Origin: Pteria penguin
Taxonomy: Eukaryota; Mollusca; Bivalvia; Pterioida; Pteriidae
NCBI GenBank assembly: GCA_035048485.1
Contig: CM068585.1
Location: 19,828,001-19,892,000, forward strand
Direction: 5' to 3'
Length of the DNA stretch: 64,000 nucleotides
Below are positions 1 through 11,500 of the stretch, piece by piece. Position 1 is the stretch's first letter. Each line of letters begins with the position of its first letter. The notes under the pieces are model-generated. The model was not told where the DNA came from. It searched no databases and saw only the letters and a list, made by a program, of their open reading frames with translations. The position numbers were made by a program, and so were the translations under genes.

Positions 1-481
1 TCAGTAATTGATCAAGTAGCAAATTACATTGAAGTTGAAATACAGTTCATTACAAATTCAAGGAAACAAAAAGTTACACATTTCAATATGGAAGGACATT
101 TCTTAAGTAATAGTGAAATGAAGTTTATCATTTAACTTTGATAAAATATCTCATCAGGCATGGCATCCCCTTGATCGTGATGGAAACCATAGATTCATTA
201 CTGTTTTAAAAGTTACACTGCCCTTGTCATGCTTTATTCTCTTGAAAATAAAAGACTTATATCTGTCATTTCCTAAAATGGTAAAAAACAATTGGCCGTT
301 TTGTTGTGGGCCGTGTTTTATTTGGGCCGAACTGGTATGAACTTTTTTTTTCTTGGGCCGTTTTGACTATAACTCTCTGCATTAATTGTTTTATTACAAT
401 TTTACTATTTGCATTGACAATCCATGGTCAGTAGATGTACTCTGTTTAGCAGGATATTCTATTAACCTTGAATAGTTCGAC

Positions 482-599
<118 letters not shown>

Positions 600-935
600 A
601 GTGAGAAAGAGGGCTTTAAAACTTATATTTAGAATGCCTCATGTTGATAATCGTGTTTGGCGGCTATAGCCTTGGCTTATGCCTTCGGCATTAAGCCCGG
701 CAAAAATGGACTTCGTATTTTTCATATGACCAGTACTTTGAATCACTTACATTTAGCAATTTATTTTACATCTTCCAAAACCCCCATGCATTTTGCTGTA
801 GGACATAGGGCAAACGGGGGATCACATTACTACAAAAATATTCTGCCACAACTTGAATATAGCTGAACAATTTAGTTTTCTGTGCACAAGCAAAGGTTGA
901 TTCATTAAATGATTGACTGACTGACTGGGTGATTA

Positions 936-1001
936 ATTGATTCATTCATTTATTCATTCATTCATTTATTCATTTATTCTTTCATTCATTCTTTCGTTCG
1001 T
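936..1001. repeat. (TTCA)n-like simple repeat
   Basis: Degenerate runs of TTCA and TTTA tetranucleotides. They abut a minus-strand SINE that starts immediately to the right, so the repeat is probably the expanded (TGAA/AATC-like) tail of that SINE rather than an independent locus. Confidence 0.7.
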
Positions 1002-1002
1002 T

Positions 1003-1262
1003 CATATATGTTTAACGTCAATCCACGATTATTTCACGAATATAGTGACGGCATCTGCCCTATTCATGGAATTTATACCTTTGCAATGGACCAACCCAAA
1101 ACAGTATGGGGTCGTTTACGTGCCACGCCTATCGTGATACTGGACCTCGGTTTTTTCTGTCTCAGCGGAAAGACAGAACACTGGTGTGTCACTGCACGGC
1201 TGAAATCGAACTCAGTACTTCACGAGCCTAGCACCTGATGCACTAGCGGCACCGTCTCCACG
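1003..1262 (-). mobile_element. tRNA-derived SINE, minus strand
   Basis: Read on the minus strand this matches the SINE that recurs at 2908, 5137, 42955, 51682 and 60066. It has a diverged tRNA-like head at the high-coordinate end, then the body with the motifs AAAACCGAGG, TTGCAAAGGT and GATGCCGTCACTAT, and ends in GTTAAACAT next to a simple repeat. The tRNA-like box B is recognisable but mutated, so this is an old copy. Short open frames across it are not genes. Confidence 0.8.
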
Positions 1263-1394
1263 AGGAAATAGAAACCTCATTGGTACAGACAAGTAGGCAT
1301 GGACTCTCATACCCATAATATAGATTTATATAAAGATATGTTAGTTTTCTGGTCAATCTTCACACTACTTTTATCATTGCATCACATCTGCCTA

Positions 1395-1672
1395 GTTACT
1401 GTTTATAGTTGGTGTAGATAAGTGATAAGTGGGTGAGATGCTCGGCTCCTTCATCAGAGGTCAAGGGTTCAACTCCCTCAGTAAGCACATCGGTGTTTAC
1501 ATCATCTTGGATGAGATAAGTGAAAACAGAGGTCACAGTTTGTGTAGTGTGAAATATTCCTCACTGCTCCAAGTGGATCCGTTGCAAAAGTACAAAATTC
1601 TATGCGATGCATCAGGTAGCTGCTGTCACCATGTATGTGAAATATCGTTGAGTAAAAATAAAACAATAATCA
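1395..1672 (+). mobile_element. tRNA-derived SINE, diverged, plus strand
   Basis: The tRNA-like head keeps a box B-like GGGTTCAACTCCC. It is followed by the same body order as the other copies (ACAGAGGTCACAG, CTCACTGCTCC, CGTTGCAAAAG, GCATCAGGTAG, then GTGAAATAT), and ends AATAAAACAATAATCAA. It is more diverged than the copy at 60066. It ends a few bases before the left end of the MULE-like element at 1690. Confidence 0.75.
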
Positions 1673-1956
1673 AAAAGTTTATGGTATACTAGCCGCAAGT
1701 AGTGGCCCTATATGAATGATAGGGCCACAATTCCTGACGAAAAACACGTGACCACTGTTATTGTTTATGAGTTGCTTATTATTCATGTTATACGAAATGA
1801 AGAAGAAAACTAAATTGAAATGACCAGAAATGCGGTAACTAGCCTATAAATAAAATGTAAACAGAGAAATGACATAAAAATAACAATGACCACGCACCCA
1901 TGACCACGTGTTTTTCGTCAGCTCCGCCTCTTTTTGTGAGGTTTCTTTTAACGAGA

Positions 1957-1966
1957 TCTCGCGAGA
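1957..1966. promoter_or_regulatory. TCTCGCGAGA core-promoter-type palindrome
   Basis: The exact 10-bp palindrome TCTCGCGAGA lies 5 bp upstream of an ATG at 1971. In vertebrates this motif is a known element of TATA-less, often bidirectional promoters. Its position just before an ATG with a good context and a downstream splice donor suggests the MITE carries a captured promoter and first exon. Function here is inference. Confidence 0.45.
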
Positions 1967-1970
1967 CCAA

Positions 1971-2049
1971 ATGGCTGACACAGAAACCGGCAAATTTGAC
2001 ACAGGTTGGGAAAAAAATGTGTGTAGAGCCTTCAGACGACAGATAAGGG
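1971..2049 (+). other. Exon-like segment inside the MITE (possible captured first exon)
   Basis: An open frame starts at ATG 1971 (context CAAATGG), encodes MADTETGKFDTGWEKNVCRA and a few more residues, and runs into the consensus donor GGG|GTAAGT at 2050. No following exon is visible within the MITE. I do not recognise the protein. It could be the first exon of the transposase of an autonomous relative, or a host exon picked up by a MULE; the sequence alone does not decide. Confidence 0.4.
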
Positions 2050-2252
2050 GTAAGTATTTATTGCCGATCGTTTGCTTTATGTTTATATATGTTAGATATT
2101 TGCTCCATTTGATGCCGAAATGCGTAGAATCGTGCCGGCCTTTTCGTTTATCAAAAATGCAAGTTTACGCAACGTAAGGAATTGTAGCCCTATCATTCAC
2201 ATAGGGCCACTACTTGCGGCTAATGGTATACTGAAGTTACCGAAAAAGTTGT

Positions 2253-2281
2253 CGACCATCAGGGCCCCCCCCCCCCCCCCA
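2253..2281. repeat. poly-C run
   Basis: An uninterrupted C tract of about 16 bases follows GATCAGGG just right of the MITE. Between here and 2900 I see no gene. Confidence 0.8.
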
Positions 2282-2907
2282 CTTCTTAGCTAGATTCTAA
2301 TCCTACAGGACCACTGATGAGTGAATTTCAGTAAAGCTTCATCCAGTCTGGTCACCCCAGGCGCCACATAGGATATAATTCTGATATTCAAATAAGTCTT
2401 ACAAATGAAATTAAATCAATATTTTATCTTTTAACGATGAGAATATCAAAAATATTCAAAATTTTCTTAAAACATGTTAGATATACCGTGAGGCATTAAA
2501 CTCCTGGACTCCTCTCCTTCATTCCTTTCTAGCTCCATCACGAAATTTTGAATAATACCTTGAAACTTCGACGGATTTTCCGGACACCCTGAATACACAC
2601 CCGCTTTGGACAATTATACATGGATTTTCATGGTGCCAACATTATATAATATAAATTATGAATTACGCAACCAAACCAAATTTCTGTTTCACAAAACAGA
2701 AAATTATATAATTTCTTCCAACATACAATTTACAGTTCCATAACTACAGAATCCGAATGTTTGCGTAGATATTTTTAACTATTTAATGTTAACATACTCA
2801 ATGGGGATTGGTTTTGAAGTTCCCCACCTTTCCCATTAAGTAGTTCGCGAAATTTAACGAAATGATTTACTCAACCATATGTTATATACTCGAGTCCAGA
2901 TTTAACA

Positions 2908-3300
2908 AAGCCGGTGTGGCCTAGTGGTATCGCGCTGGACTCCTGATCGGGAGGCCGGGGTTCAAGTCCCGCTTTGGTCATGCCGGTGTCCTGTCTTTCG
3001 GATGACAGTAAAAACCGAGGTCCCGTGTCGTGGTATGCATGGCACGTTGGACTCCTGATCGGGAGGCCGGGGTTCAAGTCCCGCTTTGGTCATGCCGGTG
3101 TCCTGTCTTTCGGATGACAGTAAAAACCGAGGTCCCGTGTCGTGGTATGCATGGCACGTTAAAGATCCCTCACTGCTTCGGGTGGGTCCGTTGCAAAGGT
3201 CAAAATTTGTATGCCCCGCATCAGGCAGATGCCGTCACCATATACGTGAAATATTCGTGGTGTGACGTTAAACAAAAATCAATCAATCAATCAATCAACC
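2908..3300 (+). mobile_element. tRNA-derived SINE with an internal 112-bp duplication
   Basis: Starts AAAGCCGGTGTGGCCTAGTG; the box A match is TGGCCTAGTGGT and box B is GGGGTTCAAGTCCC. The body ends TGACGTTAAAC followed by an (AATC)n tail, a classic tRNA-derived SINE layout for RNA polymerase III. Bases 2937-3048 and 3049-3160 are identical 112-bp tandem copies, so this insert has two box B motifs. The duplication covers the second half of the tRNA head and the start of the body. Confidence 0.9.
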
Positions 3301-3907
3301 AGATTTAACATTTTTGTGCATGCCGACATTCCAGGTTATGTCAAGGTAGGAGGTAAGTGTGTCATTACGGGAATAGCTCTATAAGATACTTTTACAGGTA
3401 AACCACCTGTACAATACCGCATGACGACCACAATAATACGGTATGATGCTACCTGTAAATGCAATGTCAAATAACTTGATTGACTTTCTCTGTTGTTATC
3501 CTTATAATAGTGAAATAATTGAAATATGTAAAAATGCATACCTGACCGATTTCTTTAAAGCTGTTGGGAGAAGTGAGGTTTATTCAGCCGGGAAATATCG
3601 GAATGTATTGGGAAATATCCGGTAACTGGTATGGTGATAGAATGAATTTTGTTATGCCAGGGTTTAAAGTTCTCTTTCAATATTTTCGGCCACACTGCGA
3701 AACAAAACCGGTTTCTTTCAGTCCGTCGTGCCGCCCAGCAATCAGTCAAGTTAAAGATTTTGTTTAATATTTACCACCGTTACTTCATAAATTAACCGAG
3801 ATAATTATAAATTTTAAACACGCACTTCTAGAAAATGGGGAGTACAAGCTGATTTGTATCCCACCCCACTTTCGCAACAAAATACTAACATTAAAGTATG
3901 AATCTTT

Positions 3908-4045
3908 TTATCGGTTTTTGTTTTGTTTTGTTTGGGGGGGGGGGGGAGGGGGTTGTTTGTTTTGTTTTGTTTTTGGGTTTGTTTTTTTTTTGTTTATTGT
4001 TTTTTTATGCTTTTTTGCTTTGGGGGGGGGGGGGGGTGGGTTTAA
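3908..4045. repeat. G/T-rich low-complexity tract
   Basis: Runs of 12 to 14 G separated by TTTTG repeats at about 3929-3951 and 4021-4037. Such runs could form G-quadruplexes on the plus strand. The Gly- and Phe-rich open frames across it are artefacts of composition. A similar tract lies at 4484-4535. Confidence 0.8.
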
Positions 4046-4446
4046 GTTGCTGATTGTGTTTCTCCACTTTTTCAGACCCAGCTGCGTCACTGTACACAGT
4101 AGAAACTTCTCATATGTAAATCCATGACTTAGCAAGTATTCTATTTCACATGGACAGTGTTACGCCTTAATGAAATATTCCACGGAGTCAAATTTCAATT
4201 TATATATCCTATGGCTCTTGTCATTAAGGATGCACTGTAGCTATTAAAATCGGGGTTTATATGTTGTCTACACCAGATCGAGAACATTTATACATATACG
4301 GTGTTTATAGATCAAGTATGCCCAAGATGTTACTCATACTCATCAAAAATTGATCAATGGATTTTTAACAAACTCTTTGCATTCAATACCATTCATGTTT
4401 ATGATGTACAATAGCACTGTGTAAGTTCTGTTTGCTTGCCATTGTA

Positions 4447-4875
4447 TATAGAATATAATATAGATGTATAAATGGTTTACGGGTTTTTTTTTTTTTGGGG
4501 GGGGGGGGGGTTTGTTTTGTTTTGGGGGGGGGGGTTAGGTTTATTTATTTATTTATTTAGATCTCTATTTTATTTATTTATTTATCTGTTAATTTATAAT
4601 TATTATCATTATTTTTATTTATTCTCTTTTAGACGATTTTCTTTTTATACTAACCCTGTTGGTTAATGTGACAGGGTCATACACAGATAGCATGTGCTTT
4701 CGCTGGTCCAGATGGCAGATGAAAGACTAGTGCTTTGTATATATTTTCTATCTTTCTTTTCGTGTCTTTATTTTTATGTAAGTATTTGTATGTGTTTGTC
4801 CTGAAGAAGAAGCAGATTGCTTCGAAAATTTGGCAATTTTTAAATTATTTTAGTATCGTTATCGCTTACCTGTGC

Positions 4876-4963
<88 letters not shown>

Positions 4964-5136
4964 AAAAAATAAGAACATTGACTTAACTTTTACAATACAA
5001 GGCCAACTTAGACAGAAATACCCCACAGATTACCTCAGTATATGTGAATCAAACCAGGGTAGGAAATTCAAAAAAGTCCTGAACACTCAAAAAAATAACC
5101 CGTAAACCAGTTATACATCTATATTATATTCTATAT
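4447..5136. mobile_element. Element with about 38-bp terminal inverted repeats
   Basis: The left end (ATAGAATATAATATAGATGT, continuing to GGTTTACGGGTT) is repeated inverted at 5097-5136 with one mismatch over about 38 bp. The inside holds a G-rich run, a (TA)n microsatellite at 4881-4961 and a segment resembling the 3' part of a retroelement (CTGAAGAAGAAGCAGATTGC). No open frame of a transposase is present. No clear target duplication was found, so it may be a foldback element or two inverted fragments. The right end abuts the SINE at 5137. Confidence 0.6.
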
Positions 5137-5384
5137 GCAATCCATGATTATTTCACGAATATAGTGACGGCATCTGCCCGATTCATGGAATTTATACCTT
5201 TGCAATGGACCAACCCAAAACAGTAAGGGGTCGTTTACGTGCCACGCCTATCGTGATACTGAACCTCGGTTTTTCTGTCTCAGCCGAAAAACAGAACACT
5301 GGTGTGTCACTGCACGGCTGAAATCGAACTCAGTACTTCACGAGCCAAGCACCTCATCCACTAGCGACACCTTCTAAAAAAGAA
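5137..5384 (-). mobile_element. tRNA-derived SINE, minus strand
   Basis: Nearly the same sequence as the minus-strand copy at 1003-1262, including the shared variants CGAATATAGTGACGGCATCT and GAACACTGGTGTGTCACTGC. The two copies therefore belong to one subfamily, distinct from the copies at 2908 and 60066. Its low-coordinate end meets the right inverted repeat of the element at 4447 without a tail. Confidence 0.85.
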
Positions 5385-5399
5385 AAACGGAAACAGGAA

Positions 5400-6395
5400 C
5401 TAGATCCTACTTCCGTAAAGACAAATGGAACTCGCAACAAGTTTTCAGTTACCGATTTAGAAAAAAATTAAACTAGAAAAATGTTCCCATTTCCATTTAA
5501 GAAAAAGAAAATATTTCGAGATCGTAACTAGTTCCCAATCGTTCACTCACTGGTTTGTTATGCTAAACTGATGTTTGTACCACACATAAGTTTCATTATG
5601 CATACTTGTATCTGCATAGTCCCGAGTCAATAATACGGAACTAAGAGCTACACTTCAGTTCCGTTTACGATAACCGGAACTAGGAACCAGTTCCCAGTCG
5701 CTCGATTTCGTTTTTCTTATACAGAATCGGGTATACATCATAATTCTCTATAAGATTACATACTTGTAGCTACTTCGCCCGCCGTCAGTTACAAAGAACT
5801 AAGAACTACAGTTTTGTTTAAGGAAAAAAAAAACCGGAATTAGTAAACCATTTCCGTATGAGAAATTTAGATATTTCGAACTCGGAGCCAGTTTCCAGAT
5901 GCTCATTTTCTTGTTTGTGATAAGGAACTTGGGTCTACATCCTAGTTTCATTTAATAATGCATTCCTGTTAGCTACTTAGTCCCGAGTCAGTTATACTGA
6001 ACTAAGAACTACACCCAGTTTCGTTAAACAAAACGTAGAAAAGGAAACTAGAAACCACTTCCTAGTTCAGTTTAAGAATTTAAATATTTCGAACTTGGAA
6101 GTAGTTTCCAGATGCTCATTCTCTTGTTTGTTATTAGGAACTTGGTTCTACATCCTAGTACCGGTTATTAATATGTTCCTGTCAGTTGCTTAGTGCTGAG
6201 TCAATTATACTGAACTAAGAACTACAACCCTGTTCCGTTAAGCTAAACGTAGAAAAACGGAACTAGTAACCAGTTCCTATTTCGAACTTGGAACCACCTT
6301 CTGGCCGCTCAGTTCCGTGTTTCCTATACGGAACTAGGGTCAACATCACAATAATGCTGCTTAGTCCAGAGTCATTTACAGCTGCTTAGGTTTCT
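5400..6395. repeat. Degenerate satellite of 170-215 bp units
   Basis: The phrase ACTAAGAACTACA recurs at 5640 (with one change), 5808, 6001 and 6214, and the sequence between recurs with it, giving units of 168, 193 and 213 bp. Each unit also carries GGAACTAG/CTAGTTCC-like words on both strands. No open frame survives. The related words GGAACTAGG continue, less ordered, to about 6960. Confidence 0.7.
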
Positions 6396-6396
6396 A

Positions 6397-6530
6397 GTTC
6401 TGTTTATCTTACTGGGCTGTAGTCTTTAGTTCTGTTTATCTTATTGGGTTGTAGTCTTTAGTTCTGTTTATCTTACTGGGTTGTAGTCTTTAGTTCTGTT
6501 TATCTTACTGGGTTGTAGTCTTTAGTTCTG
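6397..6530. repeat. 32-bp tandem repeat, about 4 copies
   Basis: Units contain TAGTTCTGTTTATCTTACTG followed by GGTTGTAGTCTT and are nearly identical. The word TAGTTCTG is shared with the surrounding degenerate satellite, so this is a local re-expansion of part of it. Confidence 0.85.
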
Positions 6531-7396
6531 TATAATTGAGAGTGGATTCAGCAGCTAAAAATTATGTAGACTCCATTTCCGTATAAGAAACACGGGGCTG
6601 AGTGGTTGGCAATTAGTTCCGAAGTTGAAATACCCAAAACTCTTCAAAGGAACTGAAAGCTGGTTCCTAGATTTATTTAACTTTTACGGAACTGGATTGT
6701 GGTCCTTAGTTACATATTATTGGCAGGTGGTTAAGCAGCTACAAATGAATATTTTTAAACGGAACTGTATCATAATCACAGTGGACTGGATTCGAGTTTC
6801 AGATACCTAAAACGTTTAAATGTAACCAGAAACTAGTTTTTCTGAAAATGGAACTGGGATCTAGTTCCTAGTTCCGTTTTTCTTAAACGGATATGGGAAC
6901 TTGTTTCGCGTTCCGTACATGTATAATAAACGGAACTAGGAACTGGGAACTAAATTCTGTGTTTCTGTGTATAAGAAAATGACTCTGGGGCAAGCAGTAG
7001 ACATTTTCAGTCACGTGTCACAAATATGGAAACTGCGAGTAGTTGGTGTCATTTTCACTTCCCTAAGAGTTAGGATAGGAATTTATAAATCTGGAATCAG
7101 GTTGGGTTTTTTTTTCTAACAACCATTTCAGTTTTATTGAAGGATCAGAATTTATTCTTTTAACATAATTTTTGCAGAACTTCCATTGCGTCTTATTGCT
7201 CGTTATTTGTCCGCTAAATTGCTTAAATCGGGTATTATTTAAACGCTTACCTCGGAATCATTTTCTAGCTCGTTTGAAAAAGTTCGAAGATGGCGATTGC
7301 TTTTCCGCGTTAGTACATTCTAAGAAAGATAACTCGTTTTGAAATTTCAGCGTAACTGTACCCTGTTCTTAAGTATTTATACGATGGACATTGCAT

Positions 7397-7436
7397 TGCC
7401 AGAGACATATATACATGTATATATATGTCTCTGGCA
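7397..7436. repeat. Perfect short palindrome
   Basis: GCCAGAGACATATATA is followed by ACATG and then the inverted TATATATGTCTCTGGC, so the strand can fold into a hairpin with a stem of about 16 bp. The flanks (CATTGC on both sides) repeat directly. The stretch from 7440 to 8554 otherwise shows no gene; it is the 3' flank of the minus-strand gene ending at 8555. Confidence 0.7.
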
Positions 7437-8554
7437 TTGCGTAGCAATATCCAATTATTGGTTTTACTTTACGGTTCAACACCCTTTGTGGTCCTGGTAG
7501 TGACTAAAGTCAAAACTACGAAATTACTTCTTTTTTTAAAAAAGGTGGATTTTTATTTTCGAAAGCAAATGTTTTTAGTCACATTTCATTTGATATTTTA
7601 TCGGTAACCCGAATTGCCGGATTTCCTCAGAATTACCAAAATGCATTTTGCCTCACCGTATTCAGTCAACAGGTCATCGATGCCCTAGGTAGTTACTTTC
7701 AGGGCCTAGAATAAAAGTTGCTGGATTTGCCTTTTGTCTCTTGCAGTAGAGGCGTCTGATTGGAGGTCATTTATGCAACGATTTATCTTAAAGGAAGATA
7801 TTTACCAAGCTTACAACTGAATAAAATCAGATAGAGTTAAAACTATGAGAGTGCTAAAATGCATATGTATTTATGATGCATGAATATTTCAATGAAAAAT
7901 GTATATTCAGTACAGTAACGCAATTTTGTATAGTCTGAGAAAAATGCCTGGCAGTGGAACAAAGCATCAAGAAATTCTCAAATCATATTATTTATCTTTT
8001 GATAATATGTAGAATAACATTCTTTTGAAAAAAAAAATTCAGGTCCGTTTAAAAATATACTGACATCAACTCCCTGTATTGCTGAATAAAGCAATAATAA
8101 ATGTTTGTAAAATGACCCAGTATACCTGAATTTTCAATACTGCGATTGTTTATTCCTTTCTGGGATCAGATATCGTTGTCATTTCTGTTGATTCATATCA
8201 CATACCTATTTTTTATTCTTCTGATCTTTAATTTATATTATTTTACGTCTTCAAGTTTAAAATACCTCGCCTTCAAGTCTTGTTTTCTTCTATGATTTAA
8301 TTATCAATCCAGTTTGTTATCTTTATCTCACTATTTTTCAGACTGTCTCATGATTATATATCGCCACTCTTTTCTTATACATTGGTATTTTGGTTAATAA
8401 TTTCTATCGATGTCTATGATCTTCATGAATGTTTTTAGCCTCCAGCCTCCTCAGTCTTCGTTGATAACTTCTAATTCAATCTATATTGTTTCTTCATCGT
8501 TGATTTTTACCAGTTTAGAGCATTTCTTCACATCCTGTTGTATGATCATTCTAC

Positions 8555-11500
8555 CTAGTCTGTTTTGAGACAGGACATGACACATGTACATATACATACA
8601 CTACAGCAGCTCAGCCCTATCAGGATGTACACCAATGTCGTAGACCAGAAGGCATACAAGTATAGGGCGCGGTTACAGTATTGTGGCGACAAAACGTCTA
8701 CCAAGTCAACGTCATCGTATATCCTGTAGATCCAAACATTGCCTGAAAAACAGAAGATATTCTAGATAGTTTAAGTATTAATTTCGGATCAGCATGCCGA
8801 TCAGCTAGTTTGACCTTCACCAGGTTGGACTGTACTAGAATCCTCGTCTATTAAACGGAACAAGGGACTAGAGTCGAGATTTAGCAAAGACAGTTAATTT
8901 AAATTTCAAACACGTAGACGTTAACATTGACGAACGTTATTTTACGATTACCTTGCTTTTCACCAGATATCGTAACTGATGTTTACATGTAGATTTACGT
9001 TTTATGTTGGACGTGTCTCCATGTAGACGTACACTTACTGTCCGCGCCACTCACTTTGTAAACCGAAATATTTGGATTTTCACTTATTTATCTTTAAAAT
9101 AGTTTTACAAAGTTAATATCAATCGACAGATCTTGTTTAGTCGTAACTTTTGGTGTATGTTATATGTTTCTACGAAGAAGCATTCGTATTTTATAGGGAA
9201 AAACCATTTTAGACAGGGCGTTTTCTATGGTAATTTTGACGTGACGTCGCCAATGTTTAACATTGAGTCAATGGGAAACTTGGCGACGTCACGTCAAAAT
9301 TTAACATGGAAATCGCCCAATCTATAATTGATTTTTTTCTATAAAATATGAACCCTTCTTCATACAAACATATAGCATACACCAAACTTTAGGACTAAAC
9401 AAGATATATCGAATGGTTTTGCTTTTTTGAAATTATTCTGAAGATGAATAACTGAAAATCCAGATTTTCCAGTTTCCAGAGTGAGTGGCGCGGACAGTAA
9501 TCATAAATCTTACATTCACGTCTACGTGTAGGTTTGCGATCTGCTGTAAACTCCAACCAAACCCTAATCCAGTTTAAATTAAAACGTTTCAATGAAGGAC
9601 AAAAATTCAAAATAAATAAAACCATACATAACACTGTGAAAAATAAATTAACCACACTACGTTATGAAGTATTATAAAATATTACCAGCAATAAACCATA
9701 TCGTAAGGAAGCAACCGACGACTCCGTTAAAAGCATTCATCATTATAGTGCATTTCTTGTTATCTTTCCAAGGGTTATTTCCCTTTGATCTTTCTGCCAT
9801 CTTCTGAATTATGTTGGATATATCATAAATGACAATAAATACCCCTCCCACTATCATGTAGATCGGAATAAATCGCTCGATTGTACAGGAATTCAGGTAA
9901 AAGGTACCTATAAGGAAATAAGATACAGGCTTATCACAATGTACTCGTAGTCTGAGACAAAATACTGCTCAATGATCGTATTAATACATGATGTACATGT
10001 AGCTGTTTCTAAAACAGCTGCAAGATGTGGCCCTTTTTTGGAAAAAACAGGGCCACAATTCATTTAAATGCGTAAACTTGCATTTTTGATAAATGAATCA
10101 GTAGGCGCAATTTTACACATTTTGGCATCAAATGAAGCAAATATTAGACTTAAATAAACAATAAGCAAAATAATACCCCCAATCTGTATAAATTTCGTAT
10201 ATCATTAAATAATAAAGATAATAATTATGAACTGAGTAGGGGATACAGATGGAATTCTTACCTAAAACTACTACTGCTAAATTTTGATCTAAACCGCTCT
10301 TACCATTGATTTTGTCACAATGTGATGCGGAATTCATCCCCTCTCCCAATCCTACACTTCATCTAGTCTGCACGGTATTGTGAATAATAATAACAATTTG
10401 AACAGGTCTATGAGTGTACAGAAACTACTGATTCGCCTACATGTAGGCCCAAGACAGTCTGTATCGCTATTATAGCAGAGAAAGTCTCACTGCGATATGA
10501 TAGATATAACCTTTGGGTTTAGTTTGACATCACATTCTTTATGATTTTATTTGAAAATGAATGATTATAACTTTAAGCATGTATTGGATAAACTGCTATA
10601 ATACGAAAAGTACTTACCCACAACGATGTTCGACACTGGAATGGCCAATACTGCTACCATACAGACCATGCCTACAACTAAAACCAAGAACAATGTTAGC
10701 TACTAGGATCACCAATACCGCTTCCATACAGACCGTGCCTACAACTAAAAACAAGAACAAAGTTAGCTACTAGGATCGCCAATACTGCTTCCATACAGAC
10801 CGTGCATACAACTAAAAACAAGAACAAAGTTAACCACCGGGTTCGCCAATACTGCTACCATACAGACCGTGCCTACAACTAAAAACAAGAACAAAGTTAG
10901 CTACTAGGATCGCCAATACTGCTTCCATACAGACCGTGCCTACAACTGAAAACAAGAACAATGTTAGCCACCAGGATCGCCAATATTGCTACCATACAGA
11001 CCATACCTACCATTTAATATAAGAACAATGTTAGCCACCAGGATCGCCAATACTGCTACCATACAGACCGTGCCTACAACTAAAAACAAGAACAATGTTA
11101 ACCACCAGGATCACCAATACTGCTTCCATACAGACCATGCCTACAACTAAAAACAAGAACAATGTTAACCACCAGGATCACCAATACTGCTTCCATACAG
11201 ACCATACCTACAATTTAAGAACAATGTTAGCCACCAGGATCGCCAATACTGCCACCATACAGACCGTGCCTTCAACTAAAAACAAAAACAATGTTAGCCA
11301 CCAGGATCGCCGATGCTGCTTCCATACAGACCATGCCTACAACTAAAAACAAGAACAAAGTTAGCCACCGGGACCGCCAATACTGCTACCATACAGACCA
11401 TGCCTACAACTAAAAACAAAAACAATGTTAGGCACCAGGATCGCCAATACTGCTTCCATACAGACCGTGCGTACAACTAAAACAAGAACAATGTTAGCCA

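Larger units (their letters stand above)
1690..2222 (+). mobile_element. MULE-like MITE with 9-bp target duplication
   Basis: A 533-bp element with terminal inverted repeats of about 45 bp. The left end begins TAGCCGCAAGTAGTGGCCCT; the right end is its reverse complement with few mismatches. It is flanked on both sides by ATGGTATAC (1681-1689 and 2223-2231), a 9-bp target-site duplication. Long inverted repeats plus a 9-bp duplication are typical of Mutator-like elements; the superfamily call is inference because no transposase is present. The right half is related to a fragment at 10008-10190. Inside lies an exon-like segment with its own promoter-type motif (see 1957 and 1971). Confidence 0.8.

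Noticed and set aside
3030..3308. Open frames across SINE copies (also at 2871, 60082, 51656)
   Set aside because: The same frame recurs in each SINE copy and reflects the repeat sequence.
10128..10349. Minus-strand frame in intron 3 of the TMEM272-like gene
   Set aside because: It overlaps a MITE fragment, its GTAAGA word has no matching acceptor in frame, and exons 3 and 4 already join in phase without it.
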